DNA of 64,000 nt, from contig JAOUOP010000014.1 in NCBI GenBank assembly GCA_029880325.1, positions 62,001 to 126,000 on the forward strand. The letters run 5' to 3'. The stretch's first letter is position 1; the number at the start of each line of letters is the position of its first letter. The notes beneath the pieces are model-generated. The model was given only the letters and a program-made list of their open reading frames with translations, had not been told where the DNA came from and ran no database searches. This stretch comes from Myxococcales bacterium (GTDB taxonomy: Bacteria > Myxococcota_A > Polyangia > Polyangiales > JAFGIB01). This document shows, piece by piece, positions 8,918-19,819 of the stretch. Made by a program: the position numbers and the translations under genes.

Positions 8918-11359
8918 CTACAGCGCCGTGACTTCGCGCGGCGAGGGCCACACCACGGCCACGCCGTCGCCCAGCTGACCGTAGGCCGAACGGCCCCAGC
9001 AATAGAGCCCATCGTTACCGTCCAGCCGCCCCACCACACAGGCGTGGGCTTGCCCCAGGCCCAGCGCGTCGACGCGATTGAATGCTGGCCCGGCTCCCGG
9101 GCTGGTCTCGCGGCTGGTGACGGTGCCGCGGCCGAGCTGGCCGTAGTCGTTTTCGCCGAAGCACAACAAACCATCGCCGTTGGCCGCACAGGTGAAACGG
9201 TCGCCGGCCTCGAGCAGGCCGAAGCCGCCCAGCGACGGCACCACATTCGGATCGAAGTGGTCGGTGGTGGTGCCGTCTCCCAGTTGCCCCTGGCTGTTGT
9301 CGCCCCAGCAAATCAGCCCGGCGGCGTCACTGATCACGCAGACATGGTCGTGGCCGGCGGCGATGGCCGAGGCCGACACGCCGGCGACCGTCGCGGGCAA
9401 ACTCGGGGTCGCGCTGGCCGCGCCCTGACCGAGCTGACCATCGGCGTTGTCTCCCCAGCAGACGACCGACGCGCCCGAGCGCGCGCAGCTGAAGTCCTGG
9501 TCGGCCGACAGTTCGTCGGTGACGGTGATGCCGAGACCGGAGAGGTCCAGGGCCGCGGGCGTCGGAGCCGGGGTTACGCCCATCAGCCCCAGCTGTCCCA
9601 CTCCGTTGCGACCCCAGCAGAAGACGCCGCCGGCGGTATCGAGGGCGCAGCTATGCTCTTCGCCGGACGCGACCTGTGACCACTCGCTACCCAGCAGCTG
9701 CGCCGGTGCCGTGATCTCGCTGCGCGAGTCGCCGAGCCCGAGCTGGTCGCTGCCGTTCTTACCCCAGCAGTAGAGGTCTCCGTCGTTCTGCACCGCGCAG
9801 CTGTGATGCAAGCCCAGCGCCACGTCTTTGACGTCCGCGAGTATGGCAACACTGCCGGGCTCACTCCGAGCGAGCTGGGTACCGTCACCGAGCTGGCCCT
9901 CGTCGTTGCGCCCGAAGCAGAAAAGTTCTCCACTGCGAGTGAAACACGTGTGATTGGCCCCGAGCCACACGCCATCCGCGTTGTCGGTGACCTTCACCAG
10001 TGCCGTGGAGTGGGGCAGTCGCCCGTCGCCAAGCTGACCGTGGCCTCCGGCGCCCCAGCAGTACAGGCGACCGCAGACGTCGATGGCGCAGCTGTGGGAG
10101 CCGACGTCGTCGCCGCCGGCATCGATGGCGACCAGCGGCGGCAAGCTGGCCAGTGCCGTGGGCAGCGCCCGGTTGACCTGGCTGCCATCACCGAGCTCGC
10201 CACTGCGATTTTGGCCCCAACAATAGGCCAGCCCCTGATCGTCAATGGCGCAACTGTGCTCTTCACCTGCCGTGATGGCCTCGATCACCACGCCGTCCAG
10301 ACCCTTGACCGCAGTGGCCACCGACAGCGACGTGGCGGAGTCGTTGCCCAATTGGCCGTAGTCGTTTTCGCCCCAACAATAGACGCGGCTGTCGGTGGTC
10401 AGGGCGCAGACATGATCGTCGCCGGAAGCGATCGCCTCCATCGCGGGCAGCTCGCCGCCACCGGTGAGCACCACGCGCGAAGGCGACATCGAGTCCGTGG
10501 TCGAGTCGTTGCCCAGCTGGCCGTCGCCGTTTTCACCCCAGCAATAGACCGCACCATCGCCGGCGAGCGCGCAGCTGTGATCGCCACCCGCTGCCACCTG
10601 AACGGCGCCAGTCACGCCGGGCACCTGGATCGGAGTCTGGTCGGCGGTGTCGGCCACGCCGATCTGCAGGCTCGAGTTTTGACCCCAGCAGTAGACGCTG
10701 CCGTCGCTGCGCGCCGCGCAGCTGTGGTACTCGCCGGCGGCGATGGAGATGGCGTCGGGGACTTCGGCCACCGCACCCGGCAGCTCAGAATCGCCGGCAT
10801 GTCCGAGCTGCCCATCCCAGTTCTGTCCCCAACAAAGCACCGCCCCCGCGGCCCGCCGCGCGCACACGTGGTAGCGCCCGGCGGCGATCTCGAGAGCGTC
10901 GCTGATACCACTGACGGCGGCGATAGGACTGGCGTTTTCGCTATTTCCCAGGCCGCGCTGGCCGCTCGAGTTGCGCCCGAAGCAAATTATCTCCTGGTTA
11001 CGAATGGCACAGCTCATGTCGGCGCCGGTCGTCACCTGTGTGAAACGGAGGTCGGCGGCCAATGGCTCGCAGGCGGGCACCTGGCCGGCATCGGCGCCGG
11101 CATCGACAGTCCCGTCGCTGCCGTCCACGGTCGCGTCCACTGCCCCGTCGGCCGAGCTGGCATCGGTCCCCGTCCCGGCCTCGGACAAGCCGGTGTTGGT
11201 GCCCGCCTCGCCCTCGCCGGGCGCGGCGTCTGTGCTCCCATCGCCCGCGACGCCGGCATCGGGTGCGTCGCGAACCAGGGCGTCGAAATCCAAGCTGCAA
11301 GCGCCCAGGCCGAGCGCGCAGGCCACAAGCAACGCTCGCCATCTCGTGCAAAGACTCAC
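8918..11359 (-). CDS. RCC1-repeat lipoprotein
   Basis: This 813-residue protein has a lipoprotein signal ending in LGLGAC and a disordered Asp/Ala/Gly/Thr linker (residues about 30-90). The rest is a long array of RCC1-type units of about 45-55 residues with the core YCWGxNxxGQLG and a GxxHxCA strand in each. These units form seven-bladed propellers, and there are enough here for two. It is a paralogue in style of the protein at 1-4438 but has no EGF domains. It is probably exposed at the cell surface or released; binding partners are unknown. Its ATG overlaps the stop of the upstream TPR gene by 4 bp, so the two are translationally coupled. Confidence 0.92.
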   Translation of the reverse strand: MSLCTRWRALLVACALGLGACSLDFDALVRDAPDAGVAGDGSTDAAPGEGEAGTNTGLSEAGTGTDASSADGAVDATVDGSDGTVDAGADAGQVPACEPLAADLRFTQVTTGADMSCAIRNQEIICFGRNSSGQRGLGNSENASPIAAVSGISDALEIAAGRYHVCARRAAGAVLCWGQNWDGQLGHAGDSELPGAVAEVPDAISIAAGEYHSCAARSDGSVYCWGQNSSLQIGVADTADQTPIQVPGVTGAVQVAAGGDHSCALAGDGAVYCWGENGDGQLGNDSTTDSMSPSRVVLTGGGELPAMEAIASGDDHVCALTTDSRVYCWGENDYGQLGNDSATSLSVATAVKGLDGVVIEAITAGEEHSCAIDDQGLAYCWGQNRSGELGDGSQVNRALPTALASLPPLVAIDAGGDDVGSHSCAIDVCGRLYCWGAGGHGQLGDGRLPHSTALVKVTDNADGVWLGANHTCFTRSGELFCFGRNDEGQLGDGTQLARSEPGSVAILADVKDVALGLHHSCAVQNDGDLYCWGKNGSDQLGLGDSRSEITAPAQLLGSEWSQVASGEEHSCALDTAGGVFCWGRNGVGQLGLMGVTPAPTPAALDLSGLGITVTDELSADQDFSCARSGASVVCWGDNADGQLGQGAASATPSLPATVAGVSASAIAAGHDHVCVISDAAGLICWGDNSQGQLGDGTTTDHFDPNVVPSLGGFGLLEAGDRFTCAANGDGLLCFGENDYGQLGRGTVTSRETSPGAGPAFNRVDALGLGQAHACVVGRLDGNDGLYCWGRSAYGQLGDGVAVVWPSPREVTAL

Positions 11360-12222
11360 GGCCGGGCCTCGCCGAGCAACTCGGACAGCTCGAGCTGCAC
11401 GAACAAGTAATCGCGACCGCCCTCAATGCGTAGGGCGTGGGCTGCGGTCTCACCGGCCTCGCTCTCGACGAAGAAAGCGACGGCGGCACCGACCAGGGCG
11501 GCGGCCGACAGCCCCAGGGTGACCTGGTGCAGCGTGACCAGCAGCGGCCCGCTCGAGTCGTCCACCTCCGCCTGCGTGCAACCCACGCGCCGACAGCGCG
11601 CATCGAGTTCGTCATAACGCGCGTTGGCCTGCCACCACAGCACACCGCTGCCGACTGCGGCGGCTGTTCCACCACCTAGCAGCACCCAGGTCCACAGGCG
11701 ACCACCACCGCTTGCGACCGGCGTGGCTTCCCCTTCAGAAGAGGCCTGCACCGGGCCAGCGCCTTCGGGCGCCTCCGGCGCGGCCTGCGCCTCGACGTCC
11801 GGGCTCGCCGTATTGTCGTCCAGGGCCTTGCGCAATAGCTCCATGCGACGCTCGACCTCGCGGCGCCGCGGCGAGTCGGGCTCCGCCACAAGGAAGCGCT
11901 CGAAGGACTCCAGCGCCAGCGCGTCGCGACGCAGACGCTCGGCAGCGATGGCGATGTTGTAGTGCAGCGCCTCGCGACCACTGAGCTCGAAGGAGCGCTG
12001 AAAGTATTGCAGCGCCGCTTCGTAGCGCCCTTCCTCGAAGGCCGCGCGGCCGGCGGCAAAGAGGCCCTGGGCCTCGCCCTCGGACAGCTGCTCGGCGGCT
12101 TCGTCGGCTTGGACCCCCGCCGGCGCGACCGCCGCGATGCAAGCCCAGAGCAGCACCTGGGCCAGCGCGCTCACGCCTGGAGCGCTCTTCCCACACCGCC
12201 CACCTGTGGCAGCAGCAACCAT
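11356..12222 (-). CDS. TPR-containing membrane protein coupled to RCC1 lipoprotein
   Basis: This 288-residue protein has an N-terminal signal/anchor ending in VQADE, a TPR-like region (AAFEEGRYEAALQYFQ and ALALESFERFLVAEPD, residues about 45-120), a Pro/Glu/Ala linker, and two hydrophobic segments near the C terminus flanking a Cys-containing loop (CRRVGC). The architecture matches a widespread myxobacterial type of exported TPR protein of unknown function. The ATG at 12222 is chosen because the open frame upstream overlaps the divergent acyltransferase gene. The 4-bp overlap with the RCC1 gene implies one operon, and the TPR part may help assemble or display the RCC1 lipoprotein (inference). 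Confidence 0.8.
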   Translation of the reverse strand: MVAAATGGRCGKSAPGVSALAQVLLWACIAAVAPAGVQADEAAEQLSEGEAQGLFAAGRAAFEEGRYEAALQYFQRSFELSGREALHYNIAIAAERLRRDALALESFERFLVAEPDSPRRREVERRMELLRKALDDNTASPDVEAQAAPEAPEGAGPVQASSEGEATPVASGGGRLWTWVLLGGGTAAAVGSGVLWWQANARYDELDARCRRVGCTQAEVDDSSGPLLVTLHQVTLGLSAAALVGAAVAFFVESEAGETAAHALRIEGGRDYLFVQLELSELLGEARP

Positions 12223-12337
12223 TGGCCTGCGATCATAGCGCGTTGGCGCTGTCGGAAAGAAGCCCCCAGCAGCGAGCCCCGATAGCCGCGGGTTGGGCTT
12301 TACGGGCGGGGCGCGCAGACGCCATGCTTCGCCCCCC

Positions 12338-13081
12338 GTGGACCCGCATTGGAGCCCGCCCAGTCCCTGGCAGATGCGCCTGGCGCTCAGCCTGATCAAG
12401 CCCTTCGAGCTGGCCCTGGACGTGCGCCTCGAGGGCGCCGAGCGCATTCCCGATCAGCGCCCGCTGCTCTTCGTCGGCAACCACCAGCTGATGGCCCTCG
12501 ACACCCCCTTCCTGATCGCAGCCGTCTACCGCGAGCGCGGCCTTTTGCTGCGCGGCCTGGCCGACGACCTGATCTACGCCGTGCCGGGCCTGCACCAGCT
12601 GGCGAGCCACTTCGGCATCGTGCAGGCCAGTCCCGAGGCCTGCACCTCCCTCTTCGAGCAAGGACAGTGTGTGCTGGTCTACCCGGGCGGCGCGCGCGAG
12701 GCGAGCAAGGGCGCCGGCCGCGCCTACGAGTTGGAGTGGTGGGGGCGGTTGGGCTTTGCACGCCTGGCCCTGGAGCACCGCACCACGGTGGTGCCGGTGG
12801 CCGCGGCGGGCCTCGACGATCGCGTGCGTATCTTCCTCGATCGCGAAGACGTGCTGTCGAGCCCGCTGCGCCGGGTGGTCGACGCCCTGCACGTGCGCCA
12901 CGACCTCTTGCCGCCCGTCTTCGTGCCCAAAGCCCGACCCAAGCTGCGCTTTCGAATCTGCGAGCCCATCGCCATCGACCACTTCGACGGCCGCGACTCG
13001 GAGACCGCCGTGCGCACCCTGCGCAGCGAGGTGGCCCGCGCCCTCGACCACGAACTCGAGGCGATGCTGAAAGAGGAGTGA
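12338..13081 (+). CDS. lysophospholipid/diacylglycerol acyltransferase family protein (PlsC/TMEM68-PES type)
   Basis: This protein of about 247 residues carries the acyltransferase block FVGNHQLMALD (catalytic His at about 49, Asp at about 55) and the acceptor-binding VYPGGAREASKG. The H-x5-D spacing and PGGAREA variant are typical of the TMEM68/plant PES/DGAT2-like branch, not of classical PlsC (NHxxxxD, PEGTRS). Members acylate glycerolipids or make neutral lipids such as triacylglycerol or wax/phytyl esters, and myxobacteria store lipid bodies. No membrane helix is obvious. The start is uncertain: GTG 12338 or ATG 12374. The gene is convergent with the diheme lipoprotein gene 12 bp away. 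Confidence 0.85.
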   Translation: MDPHWSPPSPWQMRLALSLIKPFELALDVRLEGAERIPDQRPLLFVGNHQLMALDTPFLIAAVYRERGLLLRGLADDLIYAVPGLHQLASHFGIVQASPEACTSLFEQGQCVLVYPGGAREASKGAGRAYELEWWGRLGFARLALEHRTTVVPVAAAGLDDRVRIFLDREDVLSSPLRRVVDALHVRHDLLPPVFVPKARPKLRFRICEPIAIDHFDGRDSETAVRTLRSEVARALDHELEAMLKEE

Positions 13082-13093
13082 GCCCCGAGGGCT

Positions 13094-13843
13094 TCAGCCT
13101 CCCCCGTGGCAGCGGCCGCAGGCGACGATCAACTCCCGATAAACGCCCTGGCGAGCCAGGGGCGTCTGCGCATCGCGGGCGCGGGGGCCGAGCTGGCGCA
13201 CGGCATTGATGCCGACTTCGAACTCGCTACCCGCCGGTTGATCCGGGGGCGGACTCCACTCCATGGTCAGCGCCTCGGCGCCGGCGATCCAGGCCTCGTG
13301 GGAGGGCGCCACCAGACCGATCCACAGCTGCTCGGCAACCCAGGCGTGGCGCGCCATGGCCTGGGCCAGGTTCTCCTCGGCCTCGTGCTGATAGTAGCCG
13401 AGCACATCGCCTCGCTTGTCGGGTCCGGCCACACGCTCGCGATGGCAATCGCCACACTGGCGCGCAACCTCGGCCACGCCGGAAGCTGCGGCTTCCAGCT
13501 CGCTGACCTTGGCCGCGCGCTCTGCCGTGCGCTGCATGTCGTAGAGGGCGCGCATCCAGGCCTCGGGAATCTCGATGCCGTAGTCTCCGGCCGCCAGCTC
13601 CCCCATCGGCGCCTGGGCATCTGTGGGCTTGCCGGCGATCACCGCATCGCGCGCGCGGGTCACCATGGCGAAGTGGTGCTGCATGTGCTCGGCGGCGGTC
13701 GGCGACTCACCCTCTGCCCCCTCAGCGCCCGGCTCGCTCTGCTCGGCGCCGCTGGCCGGCTCAGCGCTCGGTTCCTGCAACGCGGGCGTGCTGCTGCCGC
13801 AACCCAGGAAGGCCAGAACCGCCAGGATTCGTGCAGAATTCAT
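13094..13843 (-). CDS. diheme c-type cytochrome lipoprotein
   Basis: This 249-residue protein has a short signal peptide with lipobox-like FLGCGSS, a Glu/Ala/Ser-rich linker, and a helical domain with two heme c attachment motifs, CGDCH in the middle and CGRCH six residues from the C terminus. HMQHHF and other His/Met residues could give distal ligands. It is most likely a periplasmic, membrane-tethered electron carrier. No redox enzyme lies next to it, so its partner is unknown. The ATG is followed directly by the signal sequence. It faces the acyltransferase gene and shares a strand with the SDR gene about 100 bp upstream. Confidence 0.8.
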   Translation of the reverse strand: MNSARILAVLAFLGCGSSTPALQEPSAEPASGAEQSEPGAEGAEGESPTAAEHMQHHFAMVTRARDAVIAGKPTDAQAPMGELAAGDYGIEIPEAWMRALYDMQRTAERAAKVSELEAAASGVAEVARQCGDCHRERVAGPDKRGDVLGYYQHEAEENLAQAMARHAWVAEQLWIGLVAPSHEAWIAGAEALTMEWSPPPDQPAGSEFEVGINAVRQLGPRARDAQTPLARQGVYRELIVACGRCHGGG

Positions 13844-13945
13844 GCCCAGGACCTACGCGCGAAGAACCCGAAGGCAAACTGAAAACACACCAACACGCGG
13901 TCAATCAAACGCGGATTCGCCAGCGCGCCGAGTAGTTCCAGACTC

Positions 13946-14812
13946 TCAGTTATCGCCAGCTCGATTTCGCCCTCCGCGGAGGAAAAGACCAGCGTCCAGG
14001 CGTCCGGGATTTTGTCCGTCCACGATGCGTTGAACGCGCGCCAGCGCCGCCTGCTCGGTGCCGGAGTGGGTGAGCACGTAGAAGCGCCCCTCGACGACGG
14101 CGTCGTGAACCATATCGGCGACCACGTCCGGCGACATCGCCTGCGCCATGAACTGGTCGATCATGGCCTGCCGTGCGCGTCGCTCCGGCGAGTCTTCCGC
14201 CTGCTCGGCCCTGAAGCGGTCGGCGTTGGCGATCTGCGTGTTGACGAAGCCGGGGCAGAGCACCGAAACGCCCACGTCCTTGTTGGCGTTTTGCAAGTCC
14301 GCGTAGAGCGTCTCGGAGAGCGTGACCACTCCGTGCTTGCTCACGTTGTAGGGCAAAAGCCCCTGGACAGAGACCAGCCCCGCCATCGACGCGGTATTGA
14401 CCACGTGACCCTCATTTTGCTCCACCAGGTGTTTGGTGAAAACGCGCACGCCATGGATCACGCCCCATAGATTCGGCCCCAGCACGAACTCCCAGTCCGC
14501 GGTGGTCATCTCCCAGGCCAGGCCCCCGCCGCCGACGCCAGCATTGTTGCAAACCAGATGCACGCCGCCCAAGGTCTCGAGCGTGCTCGCGGCGTATGCA
14601 TCCATTTGATCGGCATCGGAGACGTCAACCACACGCGTCACCACTTCGGCACCGCCCTCGCGCAGCCAGGTGGCAGCAGCCTCGAGCGGTTTCTCTTCGC
14701 GATCGGCCAGGGAGAGCTTCATCCCCGCGCGGGCGAAACGCTTCGCCATCGCCAGGCCGATGCCACTGGCTGCTCCAGTGATCGCCGCAACCTTGCCCTG
14801 CAATTCCTTCAT
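13946..14812 (-). CDS. SDR family NAD(P)-dependent oxidoreductase
   Basis: This is a classical short-chain dehydrogenase of 288 residues. It has the cofactor loop TGAASGIG (residues 12-19), NNAG (89-92), and the catalytic Ser142, Tyr155 and Lys159 (YNVSK). An acidic residue (LADRE) after beta2 suggests NAD(H) preference. The C terminus ends in an Arg/Gly-rich tail. The ATG at 14812 is chosen because the domain starts there; a frame extending to 14911 would add 33 non-conserved residues and crowd the divergent gene at 14936. The substrate is unknown; the sequence resembles the large cluster of SDRs annotated as acting on hydroxylated lipids. Confidence 0.9.
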   Translation of the reverse strand: MKELQGKVAAITGAASGIGLAMAKRFARAGMKLSLADREEKPLEAAATWLREGGAEVVTRVVDVSDADQMDAYAASTLETLGGVHLVCNNAGVGGGGLAWEMTTADWEFVLGPNLWGVIHGVRVFTKHLVEQNEGHVVNTASMAGLVSVQGLLPYNVSKHGVVTLSETLYADLQNANKDVGVSVLCPGFVNTQIANADRFRAEQAEDSPERRARQAMIDQFMAQAMSPDVVADMVHDAVVEGRFYVLTHSGTEQAALARVQRIVDGQNPGRLDAGLFLRGGRNRAGDN

Positions 14813-14935
14813 CGACGCCTCCGCCTTGGTGCGAATGCGAATCTGGCACGGATTGGCCGCCTTGAGAACGGGATTGACGCCGTCAGACGCACGCACCGGT
14901 GGACAGCGCATGAAGCAGCCCGCAACAATCGCAGC

Positions 14936-15469
14936 ATGTACGTCGCCTTTCTACGTGGGATGAACCTGGGCAAGCGCCGCATCAAAAATCCCGAACTCTG
15001 CGCCTGCTTCGAGGCCCTGGGTTACCGCGAGGTCTCGGCCTTTCTCGCCAGTGGGAACGTGCTCTTCGACTGCGACCAAGGCGCCGCAGGCCTGGAACGC
15101 GCCATCGAAGGCGGCCTCGAGGCGCGCCTCGGCTACCCCGTACCGACCTTCGTGCGCAGCGCCAGCGAAGTTGCCACCATCGCGGCGCGCGATCCCTTCG
15201 ATGCCGCCACCCGCAAGCGCCTCGGTGGCAAGCACCAGATCGCCATGTTGAACGCAGCGCCGAACGCCAAAGCGAGGAAGGCCGCCCTGGCCTTGGCCAC
15301 ACCGGACGATGCCCTGGCCAGCATCGGCAAGGAACTCCACTGGCTGCCGGCCGGTGGCACCTCGGACTCGGAGTTGCAGATCAAGGAACTCGAAAAGCTG
15401 CTCGGCGGACTCACCATCCGCACCCAGCGCACGCTAGAGCGCCTGGCCGACAAGCTCGCTTCGGGCTGA
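14936..15469 (+). CDS. DUF1697 family protein
   Basis: This 177-residue protein matches the DUF1697 family along its whole length. It starts MYVAFLRGMNLGK (family hallmark of a first beta strand with FLRGxN), followed by FLASGNVLF, and usual lengths are about 170-185. The function is unknown; the family has a ferredoxin-like fold and is common in soil bacteria. The ATG at 14936 is chosen because all homology-like sequence begins there; an open frame extends to 14558 but lies opposite the SDR gene and is spurious. The gene is divergent from the SDR, with 123 bp between them. Confidence 0.88.
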   Translation: MYVAFLRGMNLGKRRIKNPELCACFEALGYREVSAFLASGNVLFDCDQGAAGLERAIEGGLEARLGYPVPTFVRSASEVATIAARDPFDAATRKRLGGKHQIAMLNAAPNAKARKAALALATPDDALASIGKELHWLPAGGTSDSELQIKELEKLLGGLTIRTQRTLERLADKLASG

Positions 15470-15526
15470 GGGCTCGCGAAGCGTGTCGGACAGCGCTGCG
15501 CGATTCGACAGCCCGTCACACGCCCG

Positions 15527-16462
15527 TCACACCCCCGACCAGGCGCTCCCGCCGGCCTGGCGGGCGGCCCAGGTCATGCTAGGCGTGGAGCGCGCAAGGG
15601 CCAGTCGACCGTCGGGCGCCACGACGATCAGACCGCCGGTAGCACCCACGCGCGCTTCCAGGTGCACGAGCGCCCGGCGCACGGCGCGCTCGGGGGCGAC
15701 GGCAGCCTCGAGACTCGCGAGCACGCGCTCGGCCAGGACCACGCGCAGGATGCCATCGCCGTCGCCGGTGGCCGAACAGGCGCCGCGGCCGTCGTCGGCG
15801 AGATTGCCCGCGCCCGGGATCGGTGAGTCGCCCACGCGACCGACGGCCTTTCCCGCGAGCCCTCCGGTGCTTGTAGCCGCGGCCAGCGCTCCGTGCACGT
15901 CCTGGGCGACGGCTCCGACCGTGCCCCCGGTGGTCAACTGCGGCTTGCCTCTCGCCAGCGCCTCGTGCAGCTGCTGCCGGGCGCGCTCGGTGATCATGCG
16001 TCCGGGCTCGGCGCGCTCGAAACCGTGGGCGAGCGCAAAGGCTTCCGCACCGGCGCCCGCGTAGAGCACGTGAGGCCCCGCCTCCAGCACCGCGCGCGCG
16101 ATGGCTACGGGGTTCTGAAACGGAGGCAAGGCGCAAACGGCGCCGGCGCGCAGGCCACTGCCTTCCATGATCGAAGCGTCCAGCTCGAGGCCCCCGTCCG
16201 CGTTGAGCGCGCCGCCGGTACCGGCGTTGAACTGCGGGTCATCCTCCATCACCTGCACGGCACGCTGGACCGCGTCGAGTGCACTGCCTCCGGCCTCGAG
16301 AATCTCAGCTGCTGCATCGGCCGCCGCCTCACAGCCGGCGCGGGCGGCCGGCAAGGACTCGGTCGCCCGCTGCCCGGCACCGCCGTGGACCAGGACGCTG
16401 TAGTCGGCCGCCCCGGTGGACCAGAACTGGGTCACTGCCATGACCCGGCTCCCGGGCGGCAC
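15527..16462 (-). CDS. type 2 asparaginase / isoaspartyl peptidase
   Basis: This is an Ntn-hydrolase of 311 residues, the usual length for plant-type asparaginases. The nucleophile is Thr181 in GGTVGAVA, exposed by autocleavage at Gly180-Thr181. FNAGTGGALN, MEGSGLRAGAV and STGGLAGKAVGRVGDSP are the family's other conserved blocks. It hydrolyses asparagine and beta-aspartyl dipeptides, clearing isoaspartate from peptides. The final ~40 residues are variable. An internal Met at residue 8 could be the true start. No signal peptide is seen, so it should act in the cytoplasm. It is co-directional with, and 116 bp downstream of, the metalloprotease gene. Confidence 0.92.
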   Translation of the reverse strand: MPPGSRVMAVTQFWSTGAADYSVLVHGGAGQRATESLPAARAGCEAAADAAAEILEAGGSALDAVQRAVQVMEDDPQFNAGTGGALNADGGLELDASIMEGSGLRAGAVCALPPFQNPVAIARAVLEAGPHVLYAGAGAEAFALAHGFERAEPGRMITERARQQLHEALARGKPQLTTGGTVGAVAQDVHGALAAATSTGGLAGKAVGRVGDSPIPGAGNLADDGRGACSATGDGDGILRVVLAERVLASLEAAVAPERAVRRALVHLEARVGATGGLIVVAPDGRLALARSTPSMTWAARQAGGSAWSGV

Positions 16463-16578
16463 GCGCGTACGGGCCGAGCCCTCGAAAGTGGAACCGGCAT
16501 ACCACCATGCGACTGTGCTGCGCTCGACACGTCGACGAGCTTACACCACCGCAGCCAGCCGCCTCCACGGCCAAGTAT

Positions 16579-19008
<2,430 letters not shown>

Positions 19009-19041
19009 GGCAGCGATGGACAGCACGAGCGCGCGGCGCGC

Positions 19042-19590
19042 TCAGCGCACCTCCAGGATGGGCGACGGAACGCGCGCTTCGTGCAGCCCCTGGTGATCCT
19101 GGCTGGCGCAGCGGATGGCGTATCCGCCCTTGCCATCGGGCACGGCGGTCATGCCGTGGCCAAAGGCTGGATCGACGGCGATGCGGCGCGCCGGCGGCAT
19201 TCCCGGCGCCCCCGCGGAGACCAGAGCCGCCTCGGCTTCAGCCTTGGCGGGTTCGGAAGGAGCCTTGGGATCGACCAACTCTGGATGATGGCTCTCGGCG
19301 CCGAAGGCATCGGAACGCAGGGCAGCGGGATCGCGCGCCAGGGCCGCGAAATCCGCAAGCAAGCGCGGCATGGCTGCGCCGGGCGCCGGCTTCGCGTCGG
19401 GCACCCTGGCCGGCGCGATCGCACCTGCGCCGCCGGCCCGCCCGGGATCGGCCCCGCGCTCGGGCGCCGCCGGCTCCGTACTTTCCACCACCACGGTCCC
19501 GCAGCCAGCCAGCGCCAGGTACACGGCGACTCCAATCGAGATCGCCGTCCGTGAAGGGAGAGGGGCTCGAACGGTAGGAACTGGCGACAT
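19042..19590 (-). CDS. small lipoprotein of unknown function
   Basis: This 182-residue protein has a signal peptide and a clear lipobox (LALAGC). Then comes a Pro/Ala/Glu-rich, largely disordered region, and a short C-terminal part ending with GGYAIRCASQ and ARVPSPILEVR. No domain was recognised. The ATG at 19590 is chosen because the lipoprotein signal follows it; a longer frame upstream overlaps the divergent gene at 19820 and lacks sense. It lies 33 bp upstream of the metalloprotease start on the same strand, so the two may be co-transcribed. Confidence 0.7.
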   Translation of the reverse strand: MSPVPTVRAPLPSRTAISIGVAVYLALAGCGTVVVESTEPAAPERGADPGRAGGAGAIAPARVPDAKPAPGAAMPRLLADFAALARDPAALRSDAFGAESHHPELVDPKAPSEPAKAEAEAALVSAGAPGMPPARRIAVDPAFGHGMTAVPDGKGGYAIRCASQDHQGLHEARVPSPILEVR

Positions 19591-19819
19591 GGCTGACTGC
19601 GGGCGGCGGAGCACCCAGTGCGGGGCGCTACCGACCCGATCGGTCGATCGCCGACGGCACTTGAGGCACCGGCCCCAAAAGATTTGGAGACCGCGGAGGC
19701 CGCGTCGGATTGCCGGCCGCTGGCGACCAAACTCTTGCGTAGCCCGGGCGAGCATGGGATGAGTCCCGCTGGCCCGATTTCCGTGCGCGGAACGGGCCCC
19801 GCGAAGGAGTCCTTGCCCA
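19591..19819. promoter_or_regulatory. divergent promoter region
   Basis: This 229-bp region separates the lipoprotein gene on the minus strand from the heme-motif lipoprotein on the plus strand. It must contain both promoters if both genes are expressed independently. It is somewhat less GC-rich than its flanks. No convincing -35/-10 pair or operator palindrome was found by eye. Confidence 0.4.

Noticed and set aside
8188..9246. A 352-codon minus-strand frame at the junction of the PAP2 and RCC1 genes
   Set aside because: It runs antisense to PAP2 and out of frame through the RCC1 gene; both of those have clear signatures.
12223..12447. N-terminal extension of the TPR membrane protein
   Set aside because: It would overlap the acyltransferase gene on the opposite strand; the signal sequence follows the 12222 ATG.
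14558..14935. Longer N terminus for the DUF1697 protein
   Set aside because: It runs opposite the SDR gene, and the family's N-terminal strand begins at 14936.
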